NCBI RefSeq assembly: GCF_028464145.1
Contig: NZ_JAQPCG010000009.1
Span: 62,001 to 126,000 of the forward strand
Direction of reading: 5' to 3'
Length of the DNA stretch: 64,000 nucleotides
From: Maribacter sp. PR1
Lineage (GTDB): Bacteria > Bacteroidota > Bacteroidia > Flavobacteriales > Flavobacteriaceae
The position numbers and the translations under genes were made by a program. The notes below the pieces were generated by a model. The model was not told where the DNA came from and searched no databases. It saw only the letters and a program-made list of their open reading frames with translations. Shown here one piece after another: positions 17,476-28,177 of this stretch. The stretch's first letter is position 1. Each line of letters opens with the position of its first letter.

Positions 17476-20400
17476 CTAGTTTGAACTTATTTCAATTGGA
17501 CCATCACTGTTCCCAGTAATTATCCATTGAATATCACCTACATTGATACTTTTGATATCCCTTGCCATTCCTTTCACAGAAAAACCACTTTCCTTTGGTT
17601 CTATATATTTCCAACTTCCTGTTTTATTACCTAATAGAAGATTTCCATGTGAAACATCTTGTTTACCTAATGAGGGTGTAAAACCTTTAAAATTACCAAC
17701 AGCCATGATATCCATTACTCCATCAGCATTTACATCTTTGGTCAAAAACGCGAATATGGGTGCCATTTGTAATTCTTTGGGTAATGGTATGGACTCGTAG
17801 GAACCATTCATATTATTAAGGTAAAGGGTTGAAGACAATATTTGGACAGTTTTAATTTGAGCCGAACTTAAATCATCTTTTGAAAACACGTTTCCCAAAT
17901 CATCATTGGCATAGGATTCGTAATTACTATATCTTTTTCGTACTAGTGGCATTTGTTTTTTCAATTCATCCAAAGAATTATAAAGCCATTCTTTCCCGTT
18001 TTTAAAATAAGTAATGATAGGATCTATAGAACCGTTTTGATCCCAATCTTTTACAATCAATTTAAGGGGCTGATCTATTGTAGCGGACCATGAACTATTA
18101 AGACCCAGATTTCCCGCTAATAAATCCGTTTCATTATCACCGTTTACATCTGCCCTATAAACGGTATTCCACAAACCTGTAGAATTACTCAATTCTTGCT
18201 TAATAAATGCTGAATTTTCCTTAAAACCTAAGAAGGTTATGGGCATCCACTCACCTACTACGACCAAATCATTTTGCTTGGAATCCCAACTAGCATCCGT
18301 TACCATACCCAAATTCTTTAGAACACCAATCTTAAATATTGGATCATTATTCAAATTAACTCCTTTATTCCATAAAATATAACTATCCGGAGATACCCCA
18401 TAACCACCAAATCGTGATCTTGTACCAACAAAAACGTCAATTGAACCATCTTTGTTAAAATCGCCAGCTTCAACAACAGAACCGTTGGATTTAGGCAATT
18501 CGCCGGAATATCTTATGAAGGTCCCATTACCTACATTTAAATATAACCGATCCAAATACTGGGAAGTGTCATGGGTAAAACCACCACCACTAACTACATA
18601 TAAATCTTGGTCACCATCCGCATCAATATCAAAAAAAATAGCATCTACATCTTCGAAATCACCATCCCTCTCAATGGCCTGGTCGTAAACCCTTTTAAAA
18701 TAATTTGAATTTTCATCACTCATTTGCATATACAATGCCCCTGGCTGTCCTTTCGCCCCTGCTACAAAGAAATCTTCCATGCCATCATTATTGATATCTC
18801 CAACCGCAATTTTAGGCCCTTCAGTCGACAGTTTATGGGGAATTAAATATTCATTGGCAAAGTCGTCAAAATTGTCTTCTTGATGGACGAAATCAACCAC
18901 TGAATCTTGTATTTTTTTGAAAATTTTGGTTGTAACTTTCCTTTTATTTTCATCCAAATCACTATTGTTATAATCTAAAATTAGCATAGTATTTATGGCA
19001 ATATCCTCGCGCTCTTCCGTTTGACCGTCGGACCAAATGACTTTTACTTTATCCACTTTATTTGCCTTGCCCAGCCCAAATAGCAAATTGTCATGGGATG
19101 AAGATAGCCAGCCTCTTTCAGGGTGCATTTCCTGAACAATGGATTTTCCCGAAACATCAACAATTACCTTAGCCCCTATACCATTTTTATTTTGTATGTC
19201 TCCATTTAGTTTTATTTTCAAATAATTGTTGTCATTAATCATCTCCGAATTGTTTCTGTAAATTGTATTGGCCTGATTAAGGTTATTAACCACTAGATCC
19301 AAATCGCCATCATTGTCCAAATCGCCATAGGCAGATCCCATAGAACAGCCTACCAAATCCAATCCCCATTCTTGTGAAACATTTTCAAAGGACAAATCCC
19401 CTTTATTTCTATATGCATAATTAGATACTTTGCCATCAGGCATAAGCTGAGCTAATTCTAAAGAGGACTTTTTTTCTTCTGAGGCGGAATTATATGTATA
19501 ATTGATATAATTAAGGTCGTTTGGCCTTCTTAAAATGCCATTAGTAATGTATATGTCCTTTGTGCCATCATTATCATAATCTGCCAAGAGTACGGACCAA
19601 CTCCAATCTGTGGCATCAATTCCTACCATTTGAGAAATTTCACTAAATTGGGAATACCCTTTAAATAGACTATCCCTATTAAGTTGTAACATATTGCGAG
19701 GAAACTGGTCATAATATCCAAAACCTTTCTTGAACTCATAAATATCATATGGATCAGCACCAGCAGATTTTTTACGAATAACCTCATCTTCAGGTTTCAT
19801 ATCCAAGGTCATAATATCCAAAAGACCGTCATTGTTCACATCTGCAATATCACTACCCATTGAAAAGGTACTTGTGCTAGAAGTGCTCTCCCTGATTCCT
19901 TCTTTAAAAGTGCCATCACACTGATTATAATACAGGTAATCATTATCGTGGAAATCATTTGATACATAAATATCCGGACAACCGTTGTTATCCAAATCAC
20001 CTATGGCCACCGATAAACCGTAACCAGTTGCACCACCAAAAATTCCGGCTTTATCACTTACATCAATATACCTGCCTCCTTGGTTTTCTAATAAACGGTC
20101 TCCAGCCAAACTATCCCTGATAGCTCTTTTTTCTACATTCACATAAACATCGCGATTATGTATGGAATGATTTAATTGATACATGTCAAGGTCTCCATCA
20201 TTATCAAAATCAAAAAAAGCAGATTGTTGCGCGTACCCTTTTAGATCCAAACCATACTCCGATGCTTTCTGGTCAAATGTTCCATCTGTATTATTTAAGA
20301 ACAATTGGTTCCCTCCTTTGAACATATCACCGTCCCATAAATAATTCACATAAATATCCAACCAACCATCTTGATTTATATCAACTATGGTAACGCCCGT

Positions 20401-20757
20401 ACACCAAATTCCAACACCGATAGGGCCAGCTACTTTAGCTTTCTCTGTAAAATCTTCAAATTCCAGATTGCCTTTATTTATAAAAAGTTTGTTGGATTCT
20501 TGGTTTGATGTAAAATAAATATCCGGTAGACCATCATTATCGAAATCTGCCACGGCGACACCGCCTCCATTATGGGCATACAAATACGTGTTGATATTAA
20601 AACTATCACTTTCAACGACCGTATTCGTAAAATCAATGTGCGTATCACTAGTAGATAATTCAGAAAACAATTTGACCTTGTCCTTACAACTAAAAAAAAC
20701 TAAAGCAATCGCTATGCAAATAAAGGTGTTCTTAAAAAATGGCTTTTTTAAATCCAT
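17476..20757 (-). CDS. FG-GAP/VCBS-repeat and ASPIC/UnbV lipoprotein 3
   Basis: 1093 residues with a lipoprotein signal (...ALVFFSC, Cys 24). Many Ca-binding FG-GAP blades are visible: DFDNDGLPDIYFTSN, DINQDGWLDIYVN, DFDNDGDLDMYQLN, DVNNDGLLDIMTLD. An ASPIC/UnbV stretch lies near residues 500-600 (RGWLSSSHDNLLFGLG, VIWSDGQTEE). A second set of blades follows (DINNDGMEDFFVAG, DIDADGDQDLYVVSGG). These are large beta-propeller surface proteins whose ligand is usually unknown. It starts 2 bases after its paralogue ends and is the third copy in the operon, so a role in glycan capture is inferred from context only. Confidence 0.82.
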   Translation of the reverse strand: MDLKKPFFKNTFICIAIALVFFSCKDKVKLFSELSTSDTHIDFTNTVVESDSFNINTYLYAHNGGGVAVADFDNDGLPDIYFTSNQESNKLFINKGNLEFEDFTEKAKVAGPIGVGIWCTGVTIVDINQDGWLDIYVNYLWDGDMFKGGNQLFLNNTDGTFDQKASEYGLDLKGYAQQSAFFDFDNDGDLDMYQLNHSIHNRDVYVNVEKRAIRDSLAGDRLLENQGGRYIDVSDKAGIFGGATGYGLSVAIGDLDNNGCPDIYVSNDFHDNDYLYYNQCDGTFKEGIRESTSSTSTFSMGSDIADVNNDGLLDIMTLDMKPEDEVIRKKSAGADPYDIYEFKKGFGYYDQFPRNMLQLNRDSLFKGYSQFSEISQMVGIDATDWSWSVLLADYDNDGTKDIYITNGILRRPNDLNYINYTYNSASEEKKSSLELAQLMPDGKVSNYAYRNKGDLSFENVSQEWGLDLVGCSMGSAYGDLDNDGDLDLVVNNLNQANTIYRNNSEMINDNNYLKIKLNGDIQNKNGIGAKVIVDVSGKSIVQEMHPERGWLSSSHDNLLFGLGKANKVDKVKVIWSDGQTEEREDIAINTMLILDYNNSDLDENKRKVTTKIFKKIQDSVVDFVHQEDNFDDFANEYLIPHKLSTEGPKIAVGDINNDGMEDFFVAGAKGQPGALYMQMSDENSNYFKRVYDQAIERDGDFEDVDAIFFDIDADGDQDLYVVSGGGFTHDTSQYLDRLYLNVGNGTFIRYSGELPKSNGSVVEAGDFNKDGSIDVFVGTRSRFGGYGVSPDSYILWNKGVNLNNDPIFKIGVLKNLGMVTDASWDSKQNDLVVVGEWMPITFLGFKENSAFIKQELSNSTGLWNTVYRADVNGDNETDLLAGNLGLNSSWSATIDQPLKLIVKDWDQNGSIDPIITYFKNGKEWLYNSLDELKKQMPLVRKRYSNYESYANDDLGNVFSKDDLSSAQIKTVQILSSTLYLNNMNGSYESIPLPKELQMAPIFAFLTKDVNADGVMDIMAVGNFKGFTPSLGKQDVSHGNLLLGNKTGSWKYIEPKESGFSVKGMARDIKSINVGDIQWIITGNSDGPIEISSN

Positions 20758-20759
20758 AT

Positions 20760-23700
20760 CTATAGCCCCTCCTTAATCTTGACAAACTGCACCGCATCAT
20801 TATTTTTGGCTACTAAAAAATAATCCTCACCATCAATATCCATTTCTTTTATATCTCTCACCTGCCCATTCATTCTTAATCCGATTTCATTATTTGGCAC
20901 AGCTTTGAACGAGCCTTTACCATCATTCAAAAGGCATAGGCCGTAACTGGCATCATACTTCCCAATTTCAGGTTTTACCTCTGAGAGGTTGCCACCCAAA
21001 AGCAAATCCTTGAAACCATCGTTATTCACGTCCTTAGCGGCTATAGCGTAAATGGGAGAATACTGGGCCTGTCTGGGTAATGCCTCTAATTTTAAGCCTT
21101 CTGCATTGTTCCAAATTACTGCCGACTCTAAATAATTTACTTCATTTACATGGGACGATGATAGTTGTTCTTTGGTGAAGATATCCTGAATTTTTTTTAG
21201 CTTGTAATCCTCATATTTTAGAAATTCTTTTTTTAAATATGGAAGTTGTGCAGTTAAATCATGACGCAGCACTAAGGGATAAGCTTCACCATCGTTATAG
21301 GTACATATTATTTGTTCAATTGTTCCATTTTTATCAAAGTCATTTATATAACAGGAAATAGGTTTTTCATCAGATGCCTTAAACCTACTATTAAGACCAT
21401 GATTCCCCAAAATATAATCATCGTCTCCATCATTATCCAAATCCACCGCCTCTATAGTATTCCACCAACCAAAAAATGATGATAGGGCTTTATCTGTAAC
21501 TTTTTCAAACCCCTTATCCGTCTGTGTAAAAAGTTGAATGCTCATCCACTCTCCTACGATGATTAAATCTTGTTTTCCGTCATTATTAAAATCCGTCCAA
21601 ACCGCATCCTTAATCATCCCTAACTCTTTTAAACCAGGGGCTAATTCTGCCGAGACATTATTAAATATTCCTTTACCGTTGTTCTGTAAAATATATCCAT
21701 TTTGAGGAAGTCCATAATTTCTATTCTTTAGTCGTACACCAACAAAAAGATCTATATCACCATCACCATCATAGTCAGATGCACTAACACATGAAGTGCT
21801 CTCAAAGGAAGATGTAGGAAGTGTTTGCCCGCTGTCTTCAAAATCACCATGTCCGTCGTTCAAATAGAGACGATCGCTCAGGGCAGAGGAAGTAGTTGGG
21901 TATTCATTACCCCCACTAACTACGTACAAATCTTGATCTCCATCTTGATCAGCATCAAAGAACAGAGCGTCCACATCCTCTGAACGTTTATTTTTGACAA
22001 AATCATCGATTTTTCTAATTTGAAGCTTTCCTCCTTTTGTCTGTATAAATAGTTGACTTTCAAAACCCGCCGCTCCACAAAGGTAAACGTCTTCCAGGCC
22101 ATCACCATTAACATCAGCAATCGCCATTTTAGGCCCCTCTGTAGAACTCATTTGAAAAATCATACCGTCTCTATCAAAATCATTAAAGACATTCTCCTTA
22201 TGTGTTAGACTACCTATACCCTCATTTGGAACGGTACGTAAATCAAAACTTAAGGTTTTGTTCTTTTTTGTATCTTTTTCTTCAAATTGTAATCCTAATT
22301 TGCCTTCCTCAATTTCAAGTTTTTGATTAACGTCAATATCCAAAATTTTAGAGGCTTTGCCAGTTGGCCATTCTACAATAATTGAATCGATATTTGTTCT
22401 GTGTTTAAGGCCAAAATTCAAAATAGGATCTACGGAAGATTGAAATCCTCTACTAGGCATCTCTCGTAAAACTTGAACTTCCCCTTTTTGATAGACCGAT
22501 ACCTTTGAACCTAATGCATAGGTATTCTTATCCGCTCCCTTTAATTGTACCTTTAAGTACTGCGCATTAGGAGCAATTATCTCCGTATGGTTTCTATAAA
22601 TGAAAGCCTCTGAATTTACATTGTTGACCACAAGGTCTAAATCTCCATCATTATCCAAATCCCCATAGGCCATACCATTGGAAAATCCCGGTTTCTGAAG
22701 CCCCCACTCCTTAGTACTATCATGAAAGCCAATCCCTTTTTGACCAGAAAAGGCAACATTCGAAATAGGTTTAGAAGGTATGATATCTATCAATTTCTTA
22801 TAGTTAACCCCATTTTCTGTAACCATACTGCGAGCGACTACTTCACTTGATATATAATTTAAATAATCCTGATTTAGGATGTCTTGGTAGACACCGTTTG
22901 TAATATAGATATCCTTATATCCGTCAAGGTTAAGATCGGCCATGAGCACACTCCAACTCCAATCCGAAGCTTCCATACCTTCCAACCTAGAAATTTCACT
23001 AAATGAAATATCATTATTGGCATCCAAACCATTATTGAGGTGGAACATATTCCTTGTGAATTGACTATGGTAGCCACTTCTTATCTTGCTTTTATAGTTG
23101 TTCCAACTCTCAAAGGACATCGATGTCTTTAAACGGGACTCTTCATTTGGAAGCATTTCTGTAACGAAAATTTCCGGGAAACCGTCATTATTTATATCAC
23201 CTTCATCGATACCCATAGAAGCCATACTAATGGAAGGCATTTGCTCTTCCAATTTCTCGGAGAAAGTTCCATCCGTGTTATTCATATAGATATAATCTCT
23301 CTCAAAAAAATCATTACAGACATAAATATCCTGCCAACCGTCGTCATTAATATCCGTAACTATCACCCCTAATCCAAAGCCGATGGTGCTTCCATAGATA
23401 CCTGCTTTTTCACTTACATCCTTAAAATGACCATTTTCATTCCTATATAACCGATCCCCATTTAAAGAATCCCTAATATGCCGTTCGTTTTTATTTATGT
23501 TGAACGAACCTATTGCCCTAAAAGAATTGTTAACAACATAGGCATCTAAATCGCCGTCATTATCATAATCAAAAAATACGGAATGGGTAGAAAGGCCATT
23601 ATCAGCCAAACCATACTGTTCAGCACTTTCTGTAAAAGTCAAATTTCCATTATTTATAAAAAGTTCGTTTTGCTTATCGTCACCATCAATATCCCCAGAA

Positions 23701-24107
23701 TTACAAACATAGATATCCAAAAGACCATCTGCATTAACATCTACCATATTCACCCCTGTAGACCATGAGCGGTTGCCCTCAATACCTGCCTGTTTTGAAA
23801 TGTCCTCAAAATAAAAGTTTCCTTTGTTCAAGTATAGTTTATTGGATTGTAGGTTTGATGTAAAATAAATATCAGACAAGCCATCATTATTAATATCTCC
23901 AATAGAGACCCCACCACCATTATAGTAATTTCTATATGTAAACACATTAAAATCTTTATCATATTCTAGTTGGTTGACAAAAGAAATACCGGTGTCATCT
24001 TTATCCAACAACTCGAAAAGTTTCGTTGTTTCTTCTTTTTTAGCCTCTTGAACACAGCTTACGAAAGACAGAAATCCTATTGTAGCAAATAAAACCTGTT
24101 TCCTCAT
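20760..24107 (-). CDS. FG-GAP/VCBS-repeat and ASPIC/UnbV lipoprotein 2
   Basis: 1115 residues with a lipoprotein signal (MRKQVLFATIGFLSFVSC). FG-GAP calcium motifs recur (DINNDGLSDIYFTSN, DVNADGLLDIYVCNSG, DYDNDGDLDAYVVNN, DLDNDGDLDLVVNN, DVNNDGFKDLLLGGN). An ASPIC/UnbV segment lies near 520-590 (SRGFQSSVDPILNFGLKHR, VEWPTGKASK). Its start overlaps the end of a small lipoprotein gene by 4 bases (ATGA type), a sign of coupled translation. It is a close paralogue of the genes on both sides. The protein is expected on the cell surface or in the periplasm. Confidence 0.82.
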   Translation of the reverse strand: MRKQVLFATIGFLSFVSCVQEAKKEETTKLFELLDKDDTGISFVNQLEYDKDFNVFTYRNYYNGGGVSIGDINNDGLSDIYFTSNLQSNKLYLNKGNFYFEDISKQAGIEGNRSWSTGVNMVDVNADGLLDIYVCNSGDIDGDDKQNELFINNGNLTFTESAEQYGLADNGLSTHSVFFDYDNDGDLDAYVVNNSFRAIGSFNINKNERHIRDSLNGDRLYRNENGHFKDVSEKAGIYGSTIGFGLGVIVTDINDDGWQDIYVCNDFFERDYIYMNNTDGTFSEKLEEQMPSISMASMGIDEGDINNDGFPEIFVTEMLPNEESRLKTSMSFESWNNYKSKIRSGYHSQFTRNMFHLNNGLDANNDISFSEISRLEGMEASDWSWSVLMADLNLDGYKDIYITNGVYQDILNQDYLNYISSEVVARSMVTENGVNYKKLIDIIPSKPISNVAFSGQKGIGFHDSTKEWGLQKPGFSNGMAYGDLDNDGDLDLVVNNVNSEAFIYRNHTEIIAPNAQYLKVQLKGADKNTYALGSKVSVYQKGEVQVLREMPSRGFQSSVDPILNFGLKHRTNIDSIIVEWPTGKASKILDIDVNQKLEIEEGKLGLQFEEKDTKKNKTLSFDLRTVPNEGIGSLTHKENVFNDFDRDGMIFQMSSTEGPKMAIADVNGDGLEDVYLCGAAGFESQLFIQTKGGKLQIRKIDDFVKNKRSEDVDALFFDADQDGDQDLYVVSGGNEYPTTSSALSDRLYLNDGHGDFEDSGQTLPTSSFESTSCVSASDYDGDGDIDLFVGVRLKNRNYGLPQNGYILQNNGKGIFNNVSAELAPGLKELGMIKDAVWTDFNNDGKQDLIIVGEWMSIQLFTQTDKGFEKVTDKALSSFFGWWNTIEAVDLDNDGDDDYILGNHGLNSRFKASDEKPISCYINDFDKNGTIEQIICTYNDGEAYPLVLRHDLTAQLPYLKKEFLKYEDYKLKKIQDIFTKEQLSSSHVNEVNYLESAVIWNNAEGLKLEALPRQAQYSPIYAIAAKDVNNDGFKDLLLGGNLSEVKPEIGKYDASYGLCLLNDGKGSFKAVPNNEIGLRMNGQVRDIKEMDIDGEDYFLVAKNNDAVQFVKIKEGL

Positions 24108-24697
24108 TGACGTTCTTCTTTTAAATTGGTCAAATCAACATACCATAAGTTTATTATTTGGCCACTTGCATCTGGATAAACTGTAATTCTACGATTTCCA
24201 TTAACCTTTACATGAACATCCTCCTTGTAAAATTTTGGGCTTTTAATCTTGAAAGTCTCTCCCCCATACCATTTATCCAATAGGTTAAGAACATCGAGCA
24301 TAAGACTATCTCTTTCGAAAATGCCATCCTTAAATTTAGCGTTCTCATAATAAATGGCAGCATTCATTTCATTAATAGAGTCATTTTTAAATTGGGGATA
24401 AAAGGTCAAGGTTGCCGGGTAGCTCATTTCATTTAATTCAGTTTGTACCCAATTGGGGCTTTTTTGCCCACCTTGTTTAAATTTTCCTTTAATATTCATA
24501 TCAAAACTATAGGTTCTAAACTCCTTAAGTGGCATTTTAAGATAAAGCCCTTTGAACAAACTATCATGACGAATCCCTTTGGCCAATTCATTTTTTTCTA
24601 AAAGTTTATATTTGGCTTCATTTGATTTAGCACACCCTATAAAAAAAATGGATAGGCTAAAACAGCCAATTATAAAAAAAACTGATTTCGACTTCAT
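24104..24697 (-). CDS. small lipoprotein of unknown function in the PUL
   Basis: 197 residues with a lipoprotein signal (MKSKSVFFIIGCFSLSIFFIGC). The mature part is mixed alpha/beta with no motif I recognise; it contains NGNRRITVYPDASGQIINLWYVDL near the C-terminus. It lies between two FG-GAP/ASPIC genes, 10 bases after the first and overlapping the second by 4 bases. It is therefore surely in the same operon and may work with those large lipoproteins. No function is proposed. Confidence 0.72.
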   Translation of the reverse strand: MKSKSVFFIIGCFSLSIFFIGCAKSNEAKYKLLEKNELAKGIRHDSLFKGLYLKMPLKEFRTYSFDMNIKGKFKQGGQKSPNWVQTELNEMSYPATLTFYPQFKNDSINEMNAAIYYENAKFKDGIFERDSLMLDVLNLLDKWYGGETFKIKSPKFYKEDVHVKVNGNRRITVYPDASGQIINLWYVDLTNLKEERQ

Positions 24698-24707
24698 CGA
24701 TTTGTTT

Positions 24708-27700
24708 TTAATGCCTTAAAACTGAAAGGCTATCGTTCAATTTTAAAAATAGCGTAACTTTTTCGTCGCCTACCTTTATACTTTTTATATCACGGACCTC
24801 CCCTTCTACAAATAATCCTGATTGCGAAGTGGTCAAGGTTGAAAAATTACCTTTACCATTTCCTTTAAGTAAAAGAGACCTATTACCGTCGTAAATTCCC
24901 ACCTCAGGTTTTGACCAATAAAAATTGCCTCCCAAGAGGATATCCAGATTCCCATCACTATCATAATCCAATACCTCAATAGCATATATGGGTGTAAACT
25001 GAGCTTCTGAAGGAAGATCTATTTTCACGTATTTTCCATTTTTATACATAAAACAAGTAGTTTCGGTAGTTTGTACTTCCAGTATTTGTGATTCTTCAAT
25101 GGCTTTTTTTCCAAAAATATCCTCCATTGTTTGACCTTGATAACTCTCGAATTTCAAATATTTCTTCCTAAGATAAGGTAGCTGTGATACCAAATCTGTC
25201 TTTCCTATCAGGGGGTATTCCTTTTCACCTTTATACGTTGTTACTATATGTTCCGTTTTTCCGTTTTCATCAAAATCCTTAACATACATTCTAACAGGTT
25301 TATTAGTTGAAGCCTTAAACCTAGAGTTAAGTCCGTGGTTGCCGACTATCAAGTCTTGATGACCATCTGCATTTAAATCGGCAATTTCAATTGTGTTCCA
25401 AAATCCTTGGCTATCCTTTAATCCAAGTTCTTGAGTACGGTTTATAAAAGAACCCTCTCTATTTTCAAATACGGTTATTGGCATCCAATCCCCTACAACC
25501 ACTAAATCTTGGTCGTTGTCCCCATCGTAATCAAACCACTTTGCATCAGTTATCATACCTAGGTTTAAAAGACTTGGCGTCAAACTTTCGGTCTTATTGG
25601 TAAAATTTCCACTTCCATCATTAATTAAAATGTATCCGTTTACAGGTTGACCATATTCAAACGATTTGGAACGTATACCTACAAATAGATCAATATCACC
25701 ATCATTATCAATATCAGCGGCCGCTACGCTTGAAGAGTTCTCGTAACGCCTAGTTGGTAAATTTTGGTTCGAAAGTGAATATACCCCATTACCATTATTA
25801 ATATATAATCTATCCTTTAAGGAGGATGAAGTAGAAGGCAGTTCATTGCCTCCACTACAAACATATAAATCTAAATCACCATCATTATCGGCATCAAAGA
25901 AACAAGAATCCGAATCCATACTGGATTTATCCTTTTCGAAACTGACCTGTGGTTTTATATAAAACCTACCGTTAGCATTTTGAACAAACAACCTCCCAGG
26001 TTCACCCTTGCCTCCTCCAATAAAAACATCTTCTTTATGGTCTGTATTTACATCGCCCATCGTAATTTTAGTACCTTCGGCAGATTGCATGTGAAACAGT
26101 AAGGGGTTACGGTCAAAATCATCAAATCCGGACTTTTTATAGTAATACTCCAGACCCTTAGCGCTCCTTTCAGAATTGAATATGGGCTTAAGATAATTTT
26201 GGTAATTCGGTTTCAAAAAAGAACTTCCATCTTCATTGATTCTGTTATTGTAGGAAATGAGAAGAATAGTATCAATAGATATGTTCTTTTCTATTTGCAC
26301 CGTTAAATCTGGCCATTGAATACGAATAGAATCAACCTTTGAACTTGAACCAAGCCCGAAGTGCAACCTATAGTCTACAGACGATTGATACCCTCTCATT
26401 GGTGCCAGTTCTTGATATTGCACGTTATTATCCTGGTATATCGTAACCTGACTACCCAAAGCGAATGTATTGTTGTCCTTGCCCTGCAAGGAAACCGTCA
26501 AAAAATGATTGTCTTCACGTAACTTTTCCGAGTTATTTCGATAAACAGAGGCCGGCATGTTCACATTGTTCAATACCAAATCAAGATCACCGTCATTATC
26601 CAAATCTGCATAAGCAGACCCGTTAGAAAATGTGGGCATATCAAGCCCCCAAACCTTTGCCTGGTTTTCAAAAGTTAAATCTCCATTATTTTTAAAAGCA
26701 AAATTTGGCTGGGGATTAGATGGAATATTGTCTATCAATTCTTTTAAAAAACTTCCCCTTTCTTCAAAAAGACGGCGTGCAGTTATAGGATCAGCATAAA
26801 AATTCAAATAATCTAGATCAATTAGATCCTTATAGATTCCATTAGCTACAAATAAGTCTTTTAGACCGTCGTTATCCAAGTCGGCTATCAAGGCTCCCCA
26901 GCTCCAATCCGTAGCTTCAACTCCAGAAAATCTGGAAATCTCACTCATAAAAACATCATTAGATTCGCCTTTGTAACCTCTGTTCAATTGTAGGACATTC
27001 CTTGAAAATTGTTTGTAATATCCAGCCTTTATATTTGCCTGATATTTATTCCAATCCTCAAAAATTGCCTTTGTCTTTAAACGGGATTCCTCTTTGGGTA
27101 GCATTTCTGTTACAAATATTTCCGGAAAACCATCATTATTGATATCTGCCATATCTGCGCCCATTGACCCCAAACTAATTTCACCGATACTATTTTCTAG
27201 ATTTTCAGTAAAAGTGCCATCCCCATTGTTTATATAGAGATAGTCTTTTTCAAAATAGTCATTGGATACAAAAATATCTTGCCAACCATCTTTATTAATA
27301 TCTCCAATGGTTACCCCCAAGCCAAAACCTATGGTACTTCCATAAATACCGGCTTCTTCACTTACGTCGGTAAATGTAGAACCGTCATTTCTATATAATT
27401 TATTTCCACCATAGGGATCTCTTATTAGACGTTGGTCTTTCTTAAGATCATAGTTTCCAATAGATTTAATGGAATTATTTAACAGATACATATCCAAGTC
27501 TCCATCCTTATCAAAATCAAAAAATGCAGAATGGGTAGAAAATCCGTAATCCGCTATTCCATATTCTTTAGCCATTTCTTGAAATACCGGAAATGTACCA
27601 GTTTCATCCAACCCTTTATTGATGAAAAGTTCATTATACCTACGCTTTCCTTCAGGCTTTCCTGATTTGCATAAATAGATATCCAATAACCCATCTCCGT

Positions 27701-28091
27701 TTACATCGGCAAAACTTACGCCTGTTGACCAAACACCTAAGGAATTAAGACCACTTTCATCGGTAACGTCCTTAAAATTAAAATCACCTTGGTTGAGGTA
27801 CAGTTTGTTGGATACCATACTTCCCGTAAAGAACAGGTCCTGAAGTCCATCATTATTTATATCAGCGACCGCAACACCGCCACCATTATAAAAATTACGA
27901 TAGGTATAGGTATTGAAATCTTCGGTATACCTTAATTCATTTTCAAAATGAATATTTGTTTGGGAAGGAGATACTAACGAAAATAGTTTGGTTTCATTAT
28001 TTACAGATTGCTCATTTCCAATTTTTATTTCACATGATAGGAATAGTACTGGAGAAAGTAAAATACAAAAAAATAAAACTTTTCTTTTCAT
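24708..28091 (-). CDS. FG-GAP/VCBS-repeat and ASPIC/UnbV lipoprotein 1
   Basis: 1127 residues from ATG 28091 (MKRKVLFFCILLSPVLFLSC, lipoprotein signal). The frame is open to 28166 but the longer start would bury the signal peptide. Motifs are as in the two paralogues: DINNDGLQDLFFTGS, DVNGDGLLDIYLC, DFDKDGDLDMYLLNN, DLDNDGLKDLFVANG, DLDNDGDLDLVLNN. The ASPIC/UnbV part follows (MRGYQSSVDYRLHFGLGSS, IQWPDLTVQIEK), then a second blade set (DADNDGDLDLYVCSGG, DIDNDGDIDLFVGIRS). It follows susD by 86 bases and is the first of three such genes, so it probably works closely with the SusCD transporter. Confidence 0.83.
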   Translation of the reverse strand: MKRKVLFFCILLSPVLFLSCEIKIGNEQSVNNETKLFSLVSPSQTNIHFENELRYTEDFNTYTYRNFYNGGGVAVADINNDGLQDLFFTGSMVSNKLYLNQGDFNFKDVTDESGLNSLGVWSTGVSFADVNGDGLLDIYLCKSGKPEGKRRYNELFINKGLDETGTFPVFQEMAKEYGIADYGFSTHSAFFDFDKDGDLDMYLLNNSIKSIGNYDLKKDQRLIRDPYGGNKLYRNDGSTFTDVSEEAGIYGSTIGFGLGVTIGDINKDGWQDIFVSNDYFEKDYLYINNGDGTFTENLENSIGEISLGSMGADMADINNDGFPEIFVTEMLPKEESRLKTKAIFEDWNKYQANIKAGYYKQFSRNVLQLNRGYKGESNDVFMSEISRFSGVEATDWSWGALIADLDNDGLKDLFVANGIYKDLIDLDYLNFYADPITARRLFEERGSFLKELIDNIPSNPQPNFAFKNNGDLTFENQAKVWGLDMPTFSNGSAYADLDNDGDLDLVLNNVNMPASVYRNNSEKLREDNHFLTVSLQGKDNNTFALGSQVTIYQDNNVQYQELAPMRGYQSSVDYRLHFGLGSSSKVDSIRIQWPDLTVQIEKNISIDTILLISYNNRINEDGSSFLKPNYQNYLKPIFNSERSAKGLEYYYKKSGFDDFDRNPLLFHMQSAEGTKITMGDVNTDHKEDVFIGGGKGEPGRLFVQNANGRFYIKPQVSFEKDKSSMDSDSCFFDADNDGDLDLYVCSGGNELPSTSSSLKDRLYINNGNGVYSLSNQNLPTRRYENSSSVAAADIDNDGDIDLFVGIRSKSFEYGQPVNGYILINDGSGNFTNKTESLTPSLLNLGMITDAKWFDYDGDNDQDLVVVGDWMPITVFENREGSFINRTQELGLKDSQGFWNTIEIADLNADGHQDLIVGNHGLNSRFKASTNKPVRMYVKDFDENGKTEHIVTTYKGEKEYPLIGKTDLVSQLPYLRKKYLKFESYQGQTMEDIFGKKAIEESQILEVQTTETTCFMYKNGKYVKIDLPSEAQFTPIYAIEVLDYDSDGNLDILLGGNFYWSKPEVGIYDGNRSLLLKGNGKGNFSTLTTSQSGLFVEGEVRDIKSIKVGDEKVTLFLKLNDSLSVLRH

Positions 28092-28177
28092 TCGATATTT
28101 AGGATAAAAAATAGGAAAGACACATAAAAATAGCATCTTTCCTAATTTAACTAACGCAAACAACAATTTTTAGTTCC

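Noticed and set aside
17476-28091. Tandem DNA repeats or a CRISPR-like array in the FG-GAP genes
   Set aside because: The recurring DxDxDG codons are protein-level propeller repeats. No regular direct repeat with spacers exists here or elsewhere in the window.
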